From Lacinutrix neustonica (GTDB lineage: Bacteria; Bacteroidota; Bacteroidia; Flavobacteriales; Flavobacteriaceae), in the NCBI RefSeq assembly GCF_026625145.1, contig NZ_CP113088.1, forward strand, positions 186,001-250,000: a stretch of DNA of 64,000 nucleotides. Direction: 5' to 3'. Position numbers and translations under genes: made by a program. Under the pieces are notes generated by a model that worked only from the letters and a program-made list of their open reading frames with translations, was not told the origin of the DNA and ran no database searches. Shown here piece after piece: positions 31,384-40,737 of the stretch. Every line of letters starts with the position of its first letter. Position 1 is the first letter of the stretch.

Positions 31384-31980
31384 CTTCTTATACATCGCGT
31401 ATTTGAAAACGTCATGGACTTAGTTGCGAATATTCAAAATTTGAGAAACTACCCTCTTTATAAAAAATGAAGATACGATCAATTTCTTTTTAGGAAGCAT
31501 CTATCGGTTTTTGAAATTGGGCTGTTTATGAATTTGAATGGTTGGAAATCGATTCAGAAAATAAAAATCTAATTATTGTCATTTATTTCTCCCGCTTATA
31601 AATCGTGTATTTGAAAATGTCATGGACTAAGTTGCAAATTCTGAAAATTTGAGAAAGTATCCTCTTTGTAAAAATGATGACACGATCAATTTCTTTATTG
31701 GAAGAACCAATTTGTTTTGAATTTGGGCTGTTTATGAATTTGAATGGTTAGAAATCCATTCAGTAAAAAAGCATCGAATTATTTTCATTTATTTCTCCTG
31801 CTCATAAATCGCGTATTTGAAAATGTCATGGACTTAGTTACGAATTTTCAAAATTTGAAAAACTACCATCTTTGTAAAAAATGATGACACGATCAATTTC
31901 TTTATTGGAAGAACCTATTTGTTTTTGAATTTGTGGTGCTTCTACATTTGGATTGTGAGAAAGGGGTTCAGAAAATAAAT
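31384..31980. repeat. three tandem copies of a ~207-bp unit derived from the 3' end of the XRE gene
   Basis: The landmark GTCATGGACT starts at 31411, 31619 and 31825, giving a period of 208 and then 206. The last copy carries the real C-terminus of the XRE gene (31838). The other two are degenerate copies that preserve the stop-proximal coding piece and about 100 bp of its 3' flank. No open frame survives in the outer copies. Confidence 0.85.
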
Positions 31981-32257
31981 CTTGTTTTTCAGATGTTACT
32001 TTTTCCTCAAGACGTACCGGCGTATTTTTTTCGGAAGGAAATTTCCCTTTACCATTCATTAGCCAATATAATTCCACTTCAGGAAAAGTAGAGAGTATTT
32101 TAAGAACAAATTCTAAACTTGGTTTATTCCTGCCGGAAAGTATATGAGAAATACTTGAGCGCTGTACACCAATTTCTTCAGCAAAGGAAGAGGCGCTTTC
32201 GCTATAGTATTCTATAACTTTTTTAAGCCTGTTTGTAAATTCTTCGTTGTTTATCAT
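31838..32257 (-). CDS. XRE-family transcriptional regulator
   Basis: 139 residues. HTH in residues 8-65: YYSESASSFAEEIGVQRSSISHILSGRNKPSLEF. Then WLMNGKGKFPSE and a variable linker, and a C-terminal conserved tail GSSNKEIDRVIIFYKDGSF seen in flavobacterial family members. Divergent from an M14 peptidase, with an array of TTACAnnTGTAA palindromes between them that probably are its operators. Its 3' end is tandemly duplicated downstream. Confidence 0.85.
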   Translation of the reverse strand: MINNEEFTNRLKKVIEYYSESASSFAEEIGVQRSSISHILSGRNKPSLEFVLKILSTFPEVELYWLMNGKGKFPSEKNTPVRLEEKVTSEKQDLFSEPLSHNPNVEAPQIQKQIGSSNKEIDRVIIFYKDGSFSNFENS

Positions 32258-32261
32258 GATG

Positions 32262-32275
32262 ATACAAATGTAAAC
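32262..32275. promoter_or_regulatory. operator-like palindrome 1
   Basis: ATACAAATGTAAAC, five bases upstream of the XRE start codon; half-sites ACA..TGT as in the other copies. Confidence 0.55.
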
Positions 32276-32296
32276 AAAAAGATGATAACAACCTGT

Positions 32297-32308
32297 TTAC
32301 AATTGTAT
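32297..32308. promoter_or_regulatory. operator-like palindrome 2
   Basis: TTACAATTGTAT, about 40 bp upstream of the XRE start; nearly the same as copy 4. Confidence 0.55.
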
Positions 32309-32484
32309 ATTTATCATATAAAAGTAGCGATTACTCCCTAAATAACCGCCTATTTTCTTAATTGTTTACTTTAGTTAATAGCTTTTAATATGCTGATATT
32401 GTGCTATTTAAGCTTATAATTAAAAAACCGCTACCTATAGCGCTTTAATAGACTTTTATTTATTAATTAAATGCCTTCTTTTGA

Positions 32485-32509
32485 TTACATATGTAAATTA
32501 CAATTGTAA
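32485..32509. promoter_or_regulatory. operator-like palindromes 3 and 4 (tandem)
   Basis: Two perfect 12-bp palindromes one base apart: TTACATATGTAA (32485-32496) and TTACAATTGTAA (32498-32509). The stretch from 32310 to 32480 between the two groups is AT-rich with no other signal recognised. Confidence 0.6.
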
Positions 32510-32517
32510 TCTAGTTT

Positions 32518-32555
32518 GTTTACATTTGTAAAAAAGATAATGTTTACATTTGTAA
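32518..32555. promoter_or_regulatory. operator-like sites 5 and 6 (direct repeat, 24-bp period)
   Basis: GTTTACATTTGTAA occurs at 32518-32531 and again exactly at 32542-32555, just before the M14 peptidase start. They are two helical turns plus apart. Confidence 0.6.
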
Positions 32556-32569
32556 CGCAATACATTCTC

Positions 32570-33715
32570 ATGGACATACCTTTACTTAAACAACTTTTTA
32601 AAATTTGCAAAGAAGAAACGCTGTATGGGCGTTACATACATAGCGCTCATATTAACCCGCTTCTTAAAAAACATAACAAGACTTTTAAGATTCAACCTAT
32701 TGGTCACTCTGTTTTAGGTGAAACCATTCTATCAATAATTATTGGTAGTGGACCTAAAAGAATTCTCATGTGGTCCCAAATGCATGGTAACGAATCGACG
32801 ACTACAAAAGCGGTTTTCGATGTATTAAATGTGTTTAACCACGCAAATGACTTTTCAGAAGCGGTTTTAAAGGAGTGTACCATAACTATTATTCCAATAT
32901 TAAATCCCGATGGCGCCGTGGCTTATACTAGATTAAATGCTAATAATGTAGACCTAAATCGTGATGCGCAAAACCTATCACAACCAGAAAGTAGGGTATT
33001 GCGTGAGTGTTTTAATTCGTTTAAACCCCATTTTTGTTTCAACTTACATGGCCAGCGTACTATTTTTAGTGCAGGAAAAACGAATAATCCGGCCACAGTT
33101 TCTTTTTTATCACCAGCTCAAGATGCCAGGTGCACTGTAACAGATAATAGGCAGGTCGCGATGTCTATAATTAAATACATGAATAGGATGCTTCAATTTG
33201 AAATTCCTAATCAGGTGGGGCTTTACGATGATGCTTATAATGCTAATTGTGTTGGTGACGCGTTTCAATCCTTAAACGTGCCTACGGTTCTCTTTGAAGC
33301 AGGACACTATAAAAATGATTATAATAGAGAAGAAGTCAGAAGGCTTATGTTTCAATCGTTAATTGTCGCTGTTGATGCCATAGCATCTAATAAAATAAAG
33401 GGAAAGAGTTATGAGGAGTATGCTGCAATCCCTCTAAACGAAAAACTTTTTTACGATATTATTATAAAAAATGTAACGTATAAAAATGAAATAATGGATA
33501 TTGCTATACAATACCATGAACGTTTAATCGAAAATAAGCTACATTTTATTCCTATAATTGAAAAAATTGAGAAATTAGATAAATTTTATGCCCATAAAAC
33601 CTTGGAAGCCAATAAAAATGAAGTGCTAACATTAAATGACCAACAGGTTTCTATTGGAGACGAAATCGATTTCGTAAACATTTCTAATGTAAAGTTTTCA
33701 TTAAATATTGAATAA
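32570..33715 (+). CDS. M14-family zinc carboxypeptidase
   Basis: About 381 residues from the ATG at 32570. The longer reading back to 32516 translates the operator repeats and is rejected. Zinc motif HGNES (His-x-x-Glu) at about residue 73 in MWSQMHGNESTTT, NPDGAVAYTRLNANNVDLNRD typical of M14, the later zinc His in CFNLHGQRT, and a catalytic Glu near VLFEAGHYKND. No signal peptide, so cytosolic or a peptidoglycan-peptide recycling enzyme; the latter is inference. Controlled by the operator array. Confidence 0.88.
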   Translation: MDIPLLKQLFKICKEETLYGRYIHSAHINPLLKKHNKTFKIQPIGHSVLGETILSIIIGSGPKRILMWSQMHGNESTTTKAVFDVLNVFNHANDFSEAVLKECTITIIPILNPDGAVAYTRLNANNVDLNRDAQNLSQPESRVLRECFNSFKPHFCFNLHGQRTIFSAGKTNNPATVSFLSPAQDARCTVTDNRQVAMSIIKYMNRMLQFEIPNQVGLYDDAYNANCVGDAFQSLNVPTVLFEAGHYKNDYNREEVRRLMFQSLIVAVDAIASNKIKGKSYEEYAAIPLNEKLFYDIIIKNVTYKNEIMDIAIQYHERLIENKLHFIPIIEKIEKLDKFYAHKTLEANKNEVLTLNDQQVSIGDEIDFVNISNVKFSLNIE

Positions 33716-33786
33716 ACTCGATTTTGAATGTGGATAATTCATCGAAAATGTATTATTTTTGATTTATATTTAATATAACAGTGTAA

Positions 33787-34266
33787 ATGGCAAAATTTAA
33801 ATTAGACGAAATTGATCATCAAATCCTTGATATGCTGATTGATAATACGAGAGTACCTTTCACAGACATTGCAAAAAAATTATTGATTTCTGCAGGAACA
33901 GTACACGTAAGAGTAAAAAAAATGGAAGATGCAGGAATAATTAAGGGTTCTTCTTTAACTCTTGATTATAAGAAATTAGGGTATTCATTTATTGCTTATG
34001 TAGGTGTGTTTCTTCAAAACACTTCGCAAACAAAGTTTGTATTACAACGCATAAATGAAATTCCTTATGTAACCGTAGCCCATGTGACTACAGGAAAATT
34101 TAATATTTTCTGTAAAATTAGAGCAAAGAATACAGAACATGCTAAGGATATTATCTTTAGACTGGATGATATTGAAGGGGTGTATAGAACGGAAACGATG
34201 ATTTCTTTAGAAGAGAGCATCAATGATAAACGACGCCTCATGCATGATATTTTTAATGCTTTATAG
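33787..34266 (+). CDS. Lrp/AsnC-family transcriptional regulator
   Basis: 159 residues. N-terminal HTH (EIDHQILDMLIDNTRVPFTDIAKKLLISAGTVHVRVKKME) and a C-terminal RAM ligand domain (ITGKFNIFCKIRAKNTEHA, GVYRTETMISLEES). Ends 21 bp before a terminator, so monocistronic. Effector unknown. Confidence 0.92.
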   Translation: MAKFKLDEIDHQILDMLIDNTRVPFTDIAKKLLISAGTVHVRVKKMEDAGIIKGSSLTLDYKKLGYSFIAYVGVFLQNTSQTKFVLQRINEIPYVTVAHVTTGKFNIFCKIRAKNTEHAKDIIFRLDDIEGVYRTETMISLEESINDKRRLMHDIFNAL

Positions 34267-34286
34267 TAAAACTAATAAAAACACAC

Positions 34287-34322
34287 AAAGTCCTTTGGTG
34301 ATACCACTAAAGGACTTTTTTA
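34287..34322 (+). terminator. terminator after the Lrp gene
   Basis: AAAGTCCTTT and AAAGGACTTT pair (extended by GGTG/CCAC with a bulge) and end in a T run. Confidence 0.85.
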
Positions 34323-34339
34323 TTTAAAAAACAGTACTA

Positions 34340-34855
34340 ATGACAGCCAGCCAATTAGATTCAAACGAATACCTTCCTTATTTTAAAAATTACATCGATC
34401 AAGCGGGTGCTGTTGGACTTATTGAAGGATTAGAAAAAGGGTTAATAGAAATGAAAGCATTTTTTTTAGCCATTCCACCAAATAAATTAGAATATCGCTA
34501 TGCAGAAGATAAATGGACTATAAAGGAAGTAATCAGTCATTTAGTGGACACCGAACGCATTTTTTGTTACCGTGCTTTACGTTTTGCTAGGGAAGATAAA
34601 ACTGCTCTTTTGGGTTTTGACGAAAATAAATATGTGCCATCAAGTTTGGCTAATGATAGAGAATTAAGTGATTTGGTGGTTGAGTTTTGTACGCAAAGAC
34701 AATCGACAATAAGTTTATTTAATAGTTTTAATAACAAGATGTTAATATGTCAAGGGGTAGCCAGTGGAGGAGTGGTTTCGGTTAGGGCATTAGGCTTTTT
34801 AATAATTGGTCACGAAAAACACCATCAGTGCGTCATCAATGAACGCTATTTATAA
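34340..34855 (+). CDS. DinB-family protein
   Basis: 171 residues in the four-helix DinB/YfiT fold. Metal-binding His positions are visible in EVISHLVDTERIFCYR and IGHEKHHQCVINERYL (final HxxxH-like set). KWTIKEV is the usual family motif. Could be a thiol transferase or damage-inducible protein; substrate unknown. Converges on the next gene with no gap. Confidence 0.88.
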   Translation: MTASQLDSNEYLPYFKNYIDQAGAVGLIEGLEKGLIEMKAFFLAIPPNKLEYRYAEDKWTIKEVISHLVDTERIFCYRALRFAREDKTALLGFDENKYVPSSLANDRELSDLVVEFCTQRQSTISLFNSFNNKMLICQGVASGGVVSVRALGFLIIGHEKHHQCVINERYL

Positions 34856-35139
34856 TTATTCTTCCTCATCAAAATTAAAGTCTACAACTATATGTCCTGA
34901 ATCGTTAAGCTCGAGCACTTCATTCTCATCAAAGTTAGTCATGGTATAATGTAACTTACTGCTCACCTTAACAAGGTAGGTTGTGTCTTCCGTTTTAACC
35001 TCCACCGCTTCAACGATTTCGTTTTTGTGGTTGTCAAAAACGATAATGTCATCATCACCATAGCCATCAGGATATTTTTGTGTCAAGAGATTCAACACTT
35101 CGGGGTGAGTTTTTTATAATCGACAATAACTCTTCGCAT
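34856..35139 (-). CDS. small conserved acidic protein, one frameshift
   Basis: About 94 residues starting MRRVIVDYKKLTP at ATG 35139. A deletion at 35099-35105 (TTCGGGG, expected TTCTGGGG) breaks it before VLNLLTQKYPDGYGDDDI. The product is acidic and ends NFDEEE. It is a flavobacterial conserved hypothetical by look; no domain assigned. Function unknown. Confidence 0.7.
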
Positions 35140-35305
35140 AACTAAAAAATTTTAAAATGTTAGCAATTAGTTTAGGTACAAGGTATTAGTGGTAACACTT
35201 ATAAAATTACAACTTTTTTTAATTGAAAAACAATTATGCTTAGTGAATTTCTATTTGATTAGGGTTAATTTTAAAAAGAGTAGGACGGGTATCTTTTTAT
35301 AAGGA

Positions 35306-36370
35306 TCAATTATAAAATTCAAAAGCCTCTATAATACTGTTGTTATCAACAATACAGTTTACTTTTGGTTTGCCAATAGCTTCTAATAGGACGAAGTTTA
35401 TATTGCCATGTTCATTTTTTTTATCATACTTAAGGAGTTCAATAATAGGGGCTTGGTCACTATCTAAAATGGTAACATGTCCATAAATGGATTTAAAAAC
35501 AGATTTTATTTTTTTACCTTCTTCTGCTGAAAAGTCTAAATATTTTATTGATAAATAGGTTTCCATGATCATGCCTATAGCAATGGCTTCTCCGTGTAAA
35601 AGGCGTTTATATTCTGAATGTTCTAAAAAATAAGATTCTATGGCATGTCCTATAGTGTGGCCGTAATTTAATGTTTTTCGAACCCCTTGTTCTGTTGGGT
35701 CTTGGGCAACGATATTTTTTTTAATTATTATCGACTCGTATATTAAACCATCTAAATCTGCAAGCGTTGAAGCACTTAAATCTTGAAGTCTATTCCAATA
35801 GTCTTCATCGAATATCAACCCATGTTTAAGCATTTCAGCAAGTCCGGAGCGCATTTCTAACTGGGGTAATGTAGCCAAAAATGACGTGTCTACAACAATA
35901 AGTTCCGGTGTGTTAATAACGCCAATTTGATTTTTTAAATGCCCTAAATCGACTCCAGTCTTTCCGCCAATGGATGCATCAACCATAGCGAGCAAAGAAG
36001 TAGGGATGTTTATAAAAGGAATCCCACGTTTATAGGTAGACGCAACAAAACCGCCCAAGTCAGTGATAACACCGCCTCCAATATTTATAATAACACTTTT
36101 CCTATCTGCACCATATTCAGACAAGGTTTCCCAAAGGCCTAAACAAATATCAAGATTTTTTTGCTCTTCACCAGGCTCAATTTCTAAAATATCGTATTCA
36201 ATTTCGGTATCAATGTTGCCTAAAACAAAGGGCACACAATCCATATTTGTATTTTCATCGGCTAAAATAAAAACTTTAGAATAGCGAACGGCTTTAAGGT
36301 GCTCGTTTAGTGCTTTGTAGCCCGTTTCATTGAAATGAATGGTGTAGTCTTGGGTAGAAATTGATGTCAT
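35306..36370 (-). CDS. aroB: 3-dehydroquinate synthase
   Basis: 354 residues. Second step of the shikimate pathway (DAHP to 3-dehydroquinate), NAD and Zn dependent. NAD site IINIGGGVITDLGGFVASTYKRG, IPTSLLAMVDASIGGKTGVD, and Zn ligands in LNYGHTIGHAIE and LLHGEAIAIGM are intact. Divergent from proline dehydrogenase. Confidence 0.96.
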   Translation of the reverse strand: MTSISTQDYTIHFNETGYKALNEHLKAVRYSKVFILADENTNMDCVPFVLGNIDTEIEYDILEIEPGEEQKNLDICLGLWETLSEYGADRKSVIINIGGGVITDLGGFVASTYKRGIPFINIPTSLLAMVDASIGGKTGVDLGHLKNQIGVINTPELIVVDTSFLATLPQLEMRSGLAEMLKHGLIFDEDYWNRLQDLSASTLADLDGLIYESIIIKKNIVAQDPTEQGVRKTLNYGHTIGHAIESYFLEHSEYKRLLHGEAIAIGMIMETYLSIKYLDFSAEEGKKIKSVFKSIYGHVTILDSDQAPIIELLKYDKKNEHGNINFVLLEAIGKPKVNCIVDNNSIIEAFEFYN

Positions 36371-36435
36371 TAAAACAGTGTATTTAAGATGTAAAAATAG
36401 AAAGACTTTTCAAAAAAAATATGATATACTTAGAT

Positions 36436-36443
36436 TATATTTG
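36436..36443 (+). promoter_or_regulatory. -7 box upstream of proline dehydrogenase
   Basis: TATATTTG, 23 bp upstream of the start codon; the -33 region has no clear TTG. Confidence 0.5.
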
Positions 36444-36465
36444 CGTAAATTTTTTAACACACTGA

Positions 36466-37641
36466 ATGAGTCAAGAAAACACATTTGATAACACAGCAGT
36501 CGCTTTTGCTTTAAAAAGTGATTCTGAACTCGAACGCGCCTATTTTTTATTCAAGATGATCTCCAAACAACCTTTGGTTCGTATTGGTGCGGCTGCAACA
36601 AATTTTGCATTAAAGGTTAATTTACCTGTTGAAGGCTTAATTAGAGCCACCGTTTTTGATCATTTTTGTGGAGGAGTTAATGAAAGCGATTGTGAGCCAG
36701 TCATTGATAAAATGTATTCTAAAGGGGTGAGCTCTGTTTTAGATTTTTCAGTTGAAGGCAAAGAGACAGAGACTTATTTTGAAGCAGCTAAAGATAAAAT
36801 TATTCGTATCATTCAATTTGCTAAGGAAAAAGAGGCGATTCCTATAGTGGTTTTTAAACCAACAGGATTTGGGCGGTTTGCACTCTATCAAAAAAAAGGA
36901 GAAGGCCGTGCCTTTTCTGAGAAAGAGCAAGAGGAATGGAACAGAATTGTTGAGCGTTTTGATGCCGTATGCAAATTAGCCAAGGAAAAAGAAATAGAAG
37001 TGCTTATTGACGCAGAGGAAAGTTGGATGCAAGACGCAGCAGATGAGCTGGTTGAAGATATGATGCGAAAATATAATACCGATGGCACGATTGTATACAA
37101 TACATTGCAGACGTACCGTTGGGATAGATTTGAATTCTTAAGGGCGTCTCATGAACGGGCTAAGGCAGAAGGTTTTAGTTTAGGTTTAAAAATTGTGCGA
37201 GGGGCTTATATGGAAAAAGAGCGGGAACGCGCCGAAGAGAAGGATTATAAATCTCCAATTTGTGACTCTAAAGTTATTACTGATGAAAATTTTAATGCCT
37301 GTTTAAAATACATCTTATCTCATTTGGATGATATTTCTATTTTTATAGGAACTCATAATGAAGAAAGTACTTACATCGCATTGAAAATGATGAAAGAATT
37401 AAACATAGTAAAAAATGATTCTCGAGTTTGGTTTGGCCAACTTTATGGCATGAGTGATCATATTAGTTTTAACCTATCGAAATTAGGGTATAATGTTGCT
37501 AAATACTTGCCCTTTGGTCCTGTTAAAGATGTGATGCCTTATTTAATTCGTAGAGCCGAAGAAAACACTAGTGTTGCTGGACAAACAGGAAGAGAGTTGG
37601 CACTCCTAAAAAAAGAAAGAGCGCGGCGGAAATTAGTTTAA
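36466..37641 (+). CDS. putA: proline dehydrogenase
   Basis: 391 residues, monofunctional FAD enzyme that oxidises proline to pyrroline-5-carboxylate. TIM-barrel signatures: VFKPTGFGR, EVLIDAEESWMQD, LKIVRGAYMEKERERA and the C-terminal GQLYGMSDHISFNL.. PYLIRRAEENTS, which binds substrate and FAD. The symbol putA is used for the dehydrogenase part only; the aldehyde dehydrogenase domain is absent. Confidence 0.93.
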   Translation: MSQENTFDNTAVAFALKSDSELERAYFLFKMISKQPLVRIGAAATNFALKVNLPVEGLIRATVFDHFCGGVNESDCEPVIDKMYSKGVSSVLDFSVEGKETETYFEAAKDKIIRIIQFAKEKEAIPIVVFKPTGFGRFALYQKKGEGRAFSEKEQEEWNRIVERFDAVCKLAKEKEIEVLIDAEESWMQDAADELVEDMMRKYNTDGTIVYNTLQTYRWDRFEFLRASHERAKAEGFSLGLKIVRGAYMEKERERAEEKDYKSPICDSKVITDENFNACLKYILSHLDDISIFIGTHNEESTYIALKMMKELNIVKNDSRVWFGQLYGMSDHISFNLSKLGYNVAKYLPFGPVKDVMPYLIRRAEENTSVAGQTGRELALLKKERARRKLV

Positions 37642-38012
37642 TTTAAAAATTCAATGGTTTTTAAAACGGCTTGCTTTTCACAATTCTCAATGGTTAAAGC
37701 AGCTTCTTTTGCTTGGAGTTCGCCTTCAATGTAATACATTTTGCAAGGACTTTTCTTAGTGTCACTTTTAGAAAAATTCACGTCGCCTTTGTATAGCATG
37801 TAGTTAATCTGAGTGGTATCAATATGCTGTGAAGCTATAAAGACTTTGGCTTCTTCAGAAAACACGAGTTCTTTAGTGCCTATATTTTTTAGAACTCGAG
37901 CATCCGGTCCATAATCACAGGACACTCTTTTTCCATTTAAAAAGAATGCTAAAATCACTAAACCAACAGCGAATCCACCAAAATAATATCCAAACCTTTT
38001 AAGTAAGCTCAT
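37638..38012 (-). CDS. DUF4258-like membrane-anchored protein
   Basis: 124 residues. One N-terminal membrane segment (YYFGGFAVGLVILAFFLNG), then VSCDYGPDARVLKNI with a conserved Cys-Asp-Tyr-Gly-Pro motif, and a C-terminal CKMYYIEG strand. It resembles small flavobacterial proteins assigned to DUF4258; this assignment is from memory. Overlaps the proline dehydrogenase end convergently by four bases. Confidence 0.65.
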   Translation of the reverse strand: MSLLKRFGYYFGGFAVGLVILAFFLNGKRVSCDYGPDARVLKNIGTKELVFSEEAKVFIASQHIDTTQINYMLYKGDVNFSKSDTKKSPCKMYYIEGELQAKEAALTIENCEKQAVLKTIEFLN

Positions 38013-38141
38013 TGAAACATTGTATACGTCATTCTCGTATTTATGAGAATCTAATTAGAGACGGCAAAATTCGTCATTTATTATGACTTTTTAATACTAT
38101 TTAAATATTAATTGAATTAAAGTTCTACTGTAGCAAGAAGA

Positions 38142-39342
38142 TTAAAAAATTAAAAGATTAACATCGTTATATTTTAAATCAAACCACTCCCCAACGGCTC
38201 GATTGGTTAAGATACCATGGTAGAAGTAAAGACCGTTTTTCAATCCGCGATCCATTCTTAACGAGTTTTCAAGTCCACCATCCTCAGCAATTTTCAATAA
38301 ATATGGCGTGAATATATTGCTTATTGAAGCTGACGCTGTACGTGAATAACGTGCGGGAATATTTGGAACACAATAATGAATAACACCATGTTTTTTAAAT
38401 GTTGGTTTTTTATGAGTCGTTATTTCACTAGTTTCAAAACAGCCGCCCATATCGATACTAACATCGATGACGACTGCTCCTTTTTTCATTTGTTCCACCA
38501 TAATTTCGGTCACAAGAATAGGGGAGCGTTCTTTGCCACGAACGGCACCAATGACAACATCACAACGCCTGAGAGCCTTGTTTAGATATTTAGGTTGAAT
38601 GGTTGACGTGTATAATGTTCTTCCTAAGTTTGTTTGTACACATCGCAGTTTAGTAATAGAGTTATCAAATATTTTAACATTAGCACCTAATCCAATAGCA
38701 CTTCTAGCAGCAAACTCACCAACAGTTCCAGCGCCTAAAATAACGACTTCTACAGGTGGGACGCCACTAATATTGCCAAACATTAAACCATTACCTTCAC
38801 TTGAATTACTTAATAATTCTGCAGCAATTAAGATGGATGCGGTACCAGCAATTTCACTTAAGGCACGCACTGCAGGATATGCGCCGTCATTGTCACGAAT
38901 AAACTCAAAAGCTAATGCAGTAATCCGTTTAGAAGCTAAGGTTTCAAAGTATTTTTTATTTTGAGTTTTAATTTGTAATGCAGAAATGAGTATCGCTTGC
39001 GGGTTGATTAGTTTTAGCTCATCAATAGTCGGTGGTTCGACCTTTAAAATCATAGGGCAACCATACACTTTTGCAGGATCGTTAGTAATTTCAGCACCAT
39101 TTTCACTATAATCTCTGTCGCTAAATTTAGAACCTTCTCCTGCACCAGATTCAATGAGTACCCGATGGCCATTATTTACGATCGCCGAAACGGCGTCTCG
39201 GAGTTAGGCAGACTCTTTTTTCTTGAAAAGCCGTCTCTTTTGGAATGCCTATAAATAATGAGCTTTTGTGCTTTAGTATTTCAAGGGTTTCTTCTTGCGG
39301 TAGTAATTGTGCTTTAGAAAAAGGTGTAATGGATTTGGACAT
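38142..39342 (-). CDS. ald: alanine dehydrogenase, one frameshift
   Basis: About 400 residues from MSKSITPFSKAQLL at ATG 39342. Substrate region KETAFQEKRVCLTPDAV with catalytic Lys, LIESGAGEGS, and the NAD-binding VVILGAGTVGEFAARSA. The frame is lost at 39197-39202 (TCTCGG; expected CCA GAC, Pro-Asp), an insertion lesion. Interconverts alanine and pyruvate plus ammonia. This is the longer Bacteroidota form. Adjacent to tsaE as often seen in the group. Confidence 0.88.
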
Positions 39343-39405
39343 TGTTAGCTGTTCAATTTTATAAGGATTTAAATTACAATAAAATATTGAATTGTGATAA
39401 TGTAA

Positions 39406-39895
39406 TTAAAAATACTGCTTAATTTTTTCCCAAATCGTTTTTGGTCTGTAGGTTATTTCGTCTTCTAATTGTTGAGTGGTTTTATTTACGGAGTTAATAC
39501 TATTAAAAAGTTTGGCTCTTATAAGATATATAGATGGGATAACAACTGCCATGACAGGGACTAAATGTAAGAGTTGAAATTCATCTACGTAATCAATTTC
39601 TTGGTTTATGGCGCCAAAGATCTGGTACGTATACATGGCAATGGGTACTATAATAGAATGGTACCACCAATGCCTACATGTAAAAAACCAAATGAAAAGT
39701 AAAATTACCGGAATGACTTTCATCATTATAGTCCATATGGCTACTTGGGCATTGCCGTAGAATCCACTTTTGAAAGTAAATAACCATGTGTCCCAACTTT
39801 CAGTCTGAGGGACTAATTCATACATGTAAAAAATAAAGGGAGTCAAACCAATAAATGTGGCAAGAAGACTCCCCGTAATAATATTTCACGGTTAA
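39406..39895 (-). CDS. membrane protein with three to four segments, broken at its N-terminus
   Basis: The clear part reads TPFIFYMYELVPQTESW, then VIPVILLFIWFFTC, SIIVPIAMYTYQIFG and LVPVMAVVIPSIYLI. Upstream, CCGTAA at 39873-39878 (TTACGG on the coding strand) replaces an expected TTC TGG (Phe-Trp), and one G seems missing in TTGGCC near 39858. Corrected N-terminus would be REILFWGVFLATFIGL. No ATG fits; the start is unresolved. Function unknown. Follows a small secreted-like ORF. Confidence 0.55.
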
Positions 39896-39902
39896 AACTT
39901 TT

Positions 39903-40046
39903 TTATCCGTTACTTGGAATTTTAATTTTGGATTTATCAATTCCGGTTTCTGTTTGGTCATTTAGGTCAATGGTATTGGTTGGGTTTCCAGTAAATATTA
40001 ATCCACCGAAAATGACTAATGTGATAACATACTTTTTTGCTTTCAT
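39903..40046 (-). CDS. small exported-like protein, 47 residues
   Basis: MKAKKYVITLVIFGGLIFTG is a Lys-rich start plus a hydrophobic segment, followed by a short polar tail with NPTNTIDLNDQTE and a TGIDKSKI segment, then TAA. ATG start and clean frame, directly upstream of the membrane-protein gene on the same strand. No family is recognised. Confidence 0.5.
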   Translation of the reverse strand: MKAKKYVITLVIFGGLIFTGNPTNTIDLNDQTETGIDKSKIKIPSNG

Positions 40047-40232
40047 AATAATAGGGATTTTAAATAATTAGTTATTAACCTAAATATATTTAAATCAACA
40101 ATACCAAGAAGCAACAAACGTTAAACAAACGTTAAATAATATGTTATTCATAAGTTTTTATTACGGCTTAAACCGTAATAGAGTCAAAAATACACTTTTT
40201 TACGACAAAAAAGAACAGTTAGTATGAGGTGA

Positions 40233-40640
40233 TTAATTGGTTAAGAGGAGTGTTCTCTCATCTGTTTTGCTCGAAAATATTTTAATAGTATGATACGCTT
40301 CTAATAAAAGGGGTGTAATTATTTACGGCCATTCTATTAATAACCAAGCGTCTTTGTTTAAATAATCTTCAATACCAAAATCATACAATTCTTCTTCAGT
40401 TTCTACTCTATATAAATCGAAATGATATACCTGACGTTTATTTAATTGGTACTCATTTACTAATGAAAAAGTGGGACTACTTACGGTATCCTTGCTCCCT
40501 AAGGCTCTAACAATGGCTTTTATAAGTGTGGTTTTTCCCATGCCCATTTCAGCATCGAATAATAAAACTTTAGAGGTAGATTTCTCAATAATTTTGTTGG
40601 CAACAAGATCTAATTCGTCTAATGTATATGTAATTTGCAC
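40233..40640 (-). CDS. tsaE: tRNA threonylcarbamoyladenosine biosynthesis protein TsaE, one false stop
   Basis: 135 residues. ATPase needed for t6A37 synthesis. Walker A EMGMGKTTLIKAIV, SPTFSLVNEY, VYHFDLYRVE and the final LLIEWPE motif are present. TAA at 40323-40325 (plus-strand TTACGG, 40323-40328) falls exactly at the Glu of WPE, a known active motif; the frame continues past it to TAA at 40233-40235. It is the CCAGAA lesion and the gene is essential in most bacteria. Confidence 0.9.
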
Positions 40641-40737
40641 GGTGTTTATTTTCTACGAAAATAACAAAATTGCGTTAATATCAATTGTTTTAATATAAAG
40701 TGAATTTACAGAAAAAAAACCCCTTAACATGCTGCTT

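Noticed and set aside
31384-31840. CRISPR-like array
   Set aside because: The units are about 207 bp, degenerate and derived from the neighbouring gene; there are no short repeats with unique spacers.
32516-32569. Earlier start for the M14 peptidase
   Set aside because: The extra N-terminal codons translate the two GTTTACATTTGTAA repeats and have no family counterpart; ATG 32570 fits.
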